The notes under the pieces: model-generated
What the model was told of the DNA's origin: nothing
Databases searched by the model: none
Seen by the model: the letters and a program-made list of their open reading frames with translations, nothing else
NCBI GenBank assembly: GCA_945861255.1
Contig: CAMAUG010000176.1
Location: 1-8,013 of the forward strand
Source: Candidatus Sulfopaludibacter sp. SbA3
GTDB lineage: Bacteria > Acidobacteriota > Terriglobia > Bryobacterales > Bryobacteraceae
Direction: 5' to 3'
DNA: 8,013 bases
Shown: positions 6,079 to 8,013 of the stretch, piece after piece
Layout: each line of letters begins with the position of its first letter
Position numbering within the stretch: position 1 is the first letter of the stretch
Position numbers and translations under genes: made by a program

Positions 6079-7971
6079 CTACGGCTTCTTCAGGCGCGCG
6101 CGTACCTGCTCCAGATTAGACCGCGCCACGTCGTGGCCTGGGTTCAACTGCAGCGCCCTCTCGAAGGCTACCGCAGCTCCGGCCAAATCTCCCGAGAGTG
6201 AAAGCGCCGTACCCAGATTCGTTTGCAGGTCCGCATCGTCGGGACGCACTTTGGCGGCTCGCTCGAAATGCATCGCCGCCGCGGAATAGTCTCGCTCGTC
6301 CGCGTAAAGCCCTGCCAGTTGAACGCGCGCGTCGGCGTCGTCGGGCCGCAATCGTAGATACACCAGGTACTCCGTTGCCGCTCGGCGCGCGTCTCCCGCC
6401 TCAAGTAGTGTACGCGCCAGATTCAGACGTGAATCGGCATGCTCCGGCTCCGCGCTTACGGCCATCCGCAGATGTTCGATCGCGTCGTTCAGCCGTCCGG
6501 CCTCGATCAGTGCACCGGCCAGCGTATTGCGCGCCACCGCCGCCCGTGGCTTGATCCGCACCGCGGCTTCCAGCAGACGCAGCGATTCTTCGCGTTGCCC
6601 GAGCGCGTCCAATGCCCCGCCCAGATTGAACGTGGCCTCGAAATCGCCGGGGTATTTTTCCAGACGCCGCCGCATGAGCGCTTCCTGCAACCGAAGGCGC
6701 GGGTCCGGCGCTCCGTCCTCCACGGTGGCCGGCAGTACCTGCAGCCAAAAGTGCCCCATCTCATCGGCGGAGCGGTTCCCGGAACGCACGCGCTTCGGCG
6801 GGCGATTAGGATTGCGCGGATTCGCGGCTCGGTTATCGTAGCCGATCCGCATCACCACGCGGGTGCCCGCCGGAAGGCGCACCGGCGAGCGATACGTATA
6901 GGAAGCCTGCCAGTTTATATCCCAGTCCTCGACCCGCAGCAAGGGAGTTTTCCCGCCGCCAGGCATCTCGGCCCAGGCCTCCACGCGCTTCCCCAGATAG
7001 TGGGCGTGCGGGTAGACTGCCAGCAGATCCACATCAACCGGCAGCGTCAGATGGTCGGTGACGGAAGTTGCCGCCGACCCTGGTGGGATGTCGATCGCCC
7101 CGTCGTTCTCCAGTTGCAGCAGCATCGGCTGCCGCCGCTGCGGTTGATCGGTAAAGTACAACCCGATTTCCGCGTCCACTTTCTCCGGCTTGCCCGTGGG
7201 CTGCATATGCATATTGACGATCAGGTCCGTACCCGGATCGATGCGCCACGCCATGTCCTCCGGCAAGGGCGCATCGGGCGTGCCGGTCTTATAAAGAAGA
7301 AAATGCGAATCCGGATCGAAGCCGTTCCCGGATTCGACGCTGATGTCCATGCCTTCAAACCCCGGACGCCCGTCCTGACCGTCGCGAACGCGCAGCGTCC
7401 GGCCGCGATCCACAATCACGTTGGCGTGGTGAAGCACGCGCCTGTTTCCGGGGCGCAGCTCGAAGCCGCGCACGAAACGCGATTGCTGAATGGTAACCGG
7501 CGCCACGAAGTTCCGGAACACATCCGGACCCGAAGCCGGCAGCACGAATCCCTGGTCTATCTTAAGAATCAGGTCGGGTTCGCCGGACTGCCATCCCGCG
7601 GTATAGCGCGGCGGTCGAGGCGCCTTCGAGGCATCGCCCAACGGCGCGCCGTCCTTGGCCCACTGTGCCAGCATCGCGATTTGTGCGTCCGTAAGGCTGC
7701 GGTTGCCCACGAAATCGCCCACGCCCGGCGAGGGCGGCCAGGGCGGCATGTAGCGGCGCGCCGTTACGGCCGCGATCTGCGCGGCGTGTTTGCGCGCGTC
7801 TTCGTAAGTGAGCAGCGCAAACGGAGCCGCCGCGCCGGGGTGGTGGCACTCCGCGCAGCGCTCGAACAATATGGGTGCAATGTGCTCGGAGTAGGTGACC
7901 GGAGCCGCCGCCGCCAGGCCGGCCGCCAATAGCAATAGGCCCCAGATCACGGAGCCCTCTCGATCACGCAT
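6079..7971 (-). CDS. Cytochrome c / copper type II monooxygenase-like (PHM/DBM family) / TPR fusion protein
   Basis: A 630-residue exported protein. A signal peptide (hydrophobic core IWGLLLLAAGLAAAA) is followed by a single-haem cytochrome c domain with CAECH at 39-43 and a likely axial Met75 in YMPPWPP. Residues about 130-415 carry the six copper-ligand positions of the peptidylglycine/dopamine monooxygenase family in the right order: His181-His182 (VLHHANVIV), His255 (IVNMHMQP), His322 and His324 (YPHAHYLGK) and Met405 (SADEMGHFW). That family hydroxylates C-H bonds with O2 using two mononuclear coppers and ascorbate; here the fused haem may supply electrons (inference). Five 34-residue TPRs (443-612) plus a partial one end the protein. 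The start is uncertain: no clear SD precedes the ATG, while GAGGG (7959-7955) lies 4 bases before an in-frame GTG (Val8). ATG is kept because it leaves an Arg-containing n-region. The gene converges on the amidase, 63 bp between stops. Confidence 0.85.
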   Translation of the reverse strand: MRDREGSVIWGLLLLAAGLAAAAPVTYSEHIAPILFERCAECHHPGAAAPFALLTYEDARKHAAQIAAVTARRYMPPWPPSPGVGDFVGNRSLTDAQIAMLAQWAKDGAPLGDASKAPRPPRYTAGWQSGEPDLILKIDQGFVLPASGPDVFRNFVAPVTIQQSRFVRGFELRPGNRRVLHHANVIVDRGRTLRVRDGQDGRPGFEGMDISVESGNGFDPDSHFLLYKTGTPDAPLPEDMAWRIDPGTDLIVNMHMQPTGKPEKVDAEIGLYFTDQPQRRQPMLLQLENDGAIDIPPGSAATSVTDHLTLPVDVDLLAVYPHAHYLGKRVEAWAEMPGGGKTPLLRVEDWDINWQASYTYRSPVRLPAGTRVVMRIGYDNRAANPRNPNRPPKRVRSGNRSADEMGHFWLQVLPATVEDGAPDPRLRLQEALMRRRLEKYPGDFEATFNLGGALDALGQREESLRLLEAAVRIKPRAAVARNTLAGALIEAGRLNDAIEHLRMAVSAEPEHADSRLNLARTLLEAGDARRAATEYLVYLRLRPDDADARVQLAGLYADERDYSAAAMHFERAAKVRPDDADLQTNLGTALSLSGDLAGAAVAFERALQLNPGHDVARSNLEQVRARLKKP

Positions 7972-8013
7972 CCGATGGCACGGGTAAAGCGCGGCGCGGG
8001 CTTTTGTCCGGCG

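Noticed and set aside
6439..7932. 497-codon open frame on the plus strand
   Set aside because: Antisense to the haem/copper/TPR gene, whose frame carries CAECH, the copper ligands and regular TPR spacing. The antisense product is Arg/His/Pro-rich and featureless.

Overview
The window looks like a stretch of a GC-rich (about 60%, judged by eye) bacterial chromosome, most likely an Acidobacteriota member of the Solibacter/Bryobacter type. This is an inference from gene content: FG-GAP/ASPIC-UnbV (CRTAC1-like) secreted proteins, a membrane-anchored multiheme cytochrome with a TPR tail, and a cytochrome c/copper-monooxygenase-like/TPR fusion are a combination I associate with that group. No rRNA, tRNA, CRISPR, transposase or phage gene is visible.

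Layout. Positions 2-4618 plus the amidase to 6015 form one tightly packed plus-strand unit of four genes: (1) the C-terminal end of a large protein that I tentatively place with the secreted FG-GAP/CRTAC1 type; (2) an 890-residue membrane protein with an N-terminal multi-helix domain, five CXXCH haem sites, a beta-rich middle and five TPRs; (3) a 549-residue exported CRTAC1-like beta-propeller protein with a C-terminal ASPIC/UnbV domain; (4) a 466-residue amidase-signature enzyme with the full Lys-Ser-Ser triad. The junctions are overlaps of 4 bp (ATGA), 95 bp and 4 bp (GTGA), so the four genes are almost certainly co-transcribed and probably translationally coupled.

Facing this unit on the minus strand (7971-6079) is a 630-residue protein with a signal peptide, a single-haem cytochrome c domain (CAECH), a region carrying all six copper-ligand positions of the PHM/dopamine beta-monooxygenase family (HH, H, HxH, M), and a TPR array. 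Between the two converging stop codons lies a GC-rich imperfect palindrome of about 57 nt. It overlaps the last codons of the amidase and resembles a dispersed repeat.

How it may work together (inference): proteins 1, 2, 3 and the minus-strand gene all act at or outside the cytoplasmic membrane. The pentahaem protein could move electrons from the membrane to the periplasm. The two propeller-type proteins could be secreted or surface partners. The copper protein could be an oxidase or monooxygenase fed by its own haem domain rather than by ascorbate. The amidase has no visible export signal and is probably cytoplasmic. No substrate can be assigned from sequence alone.
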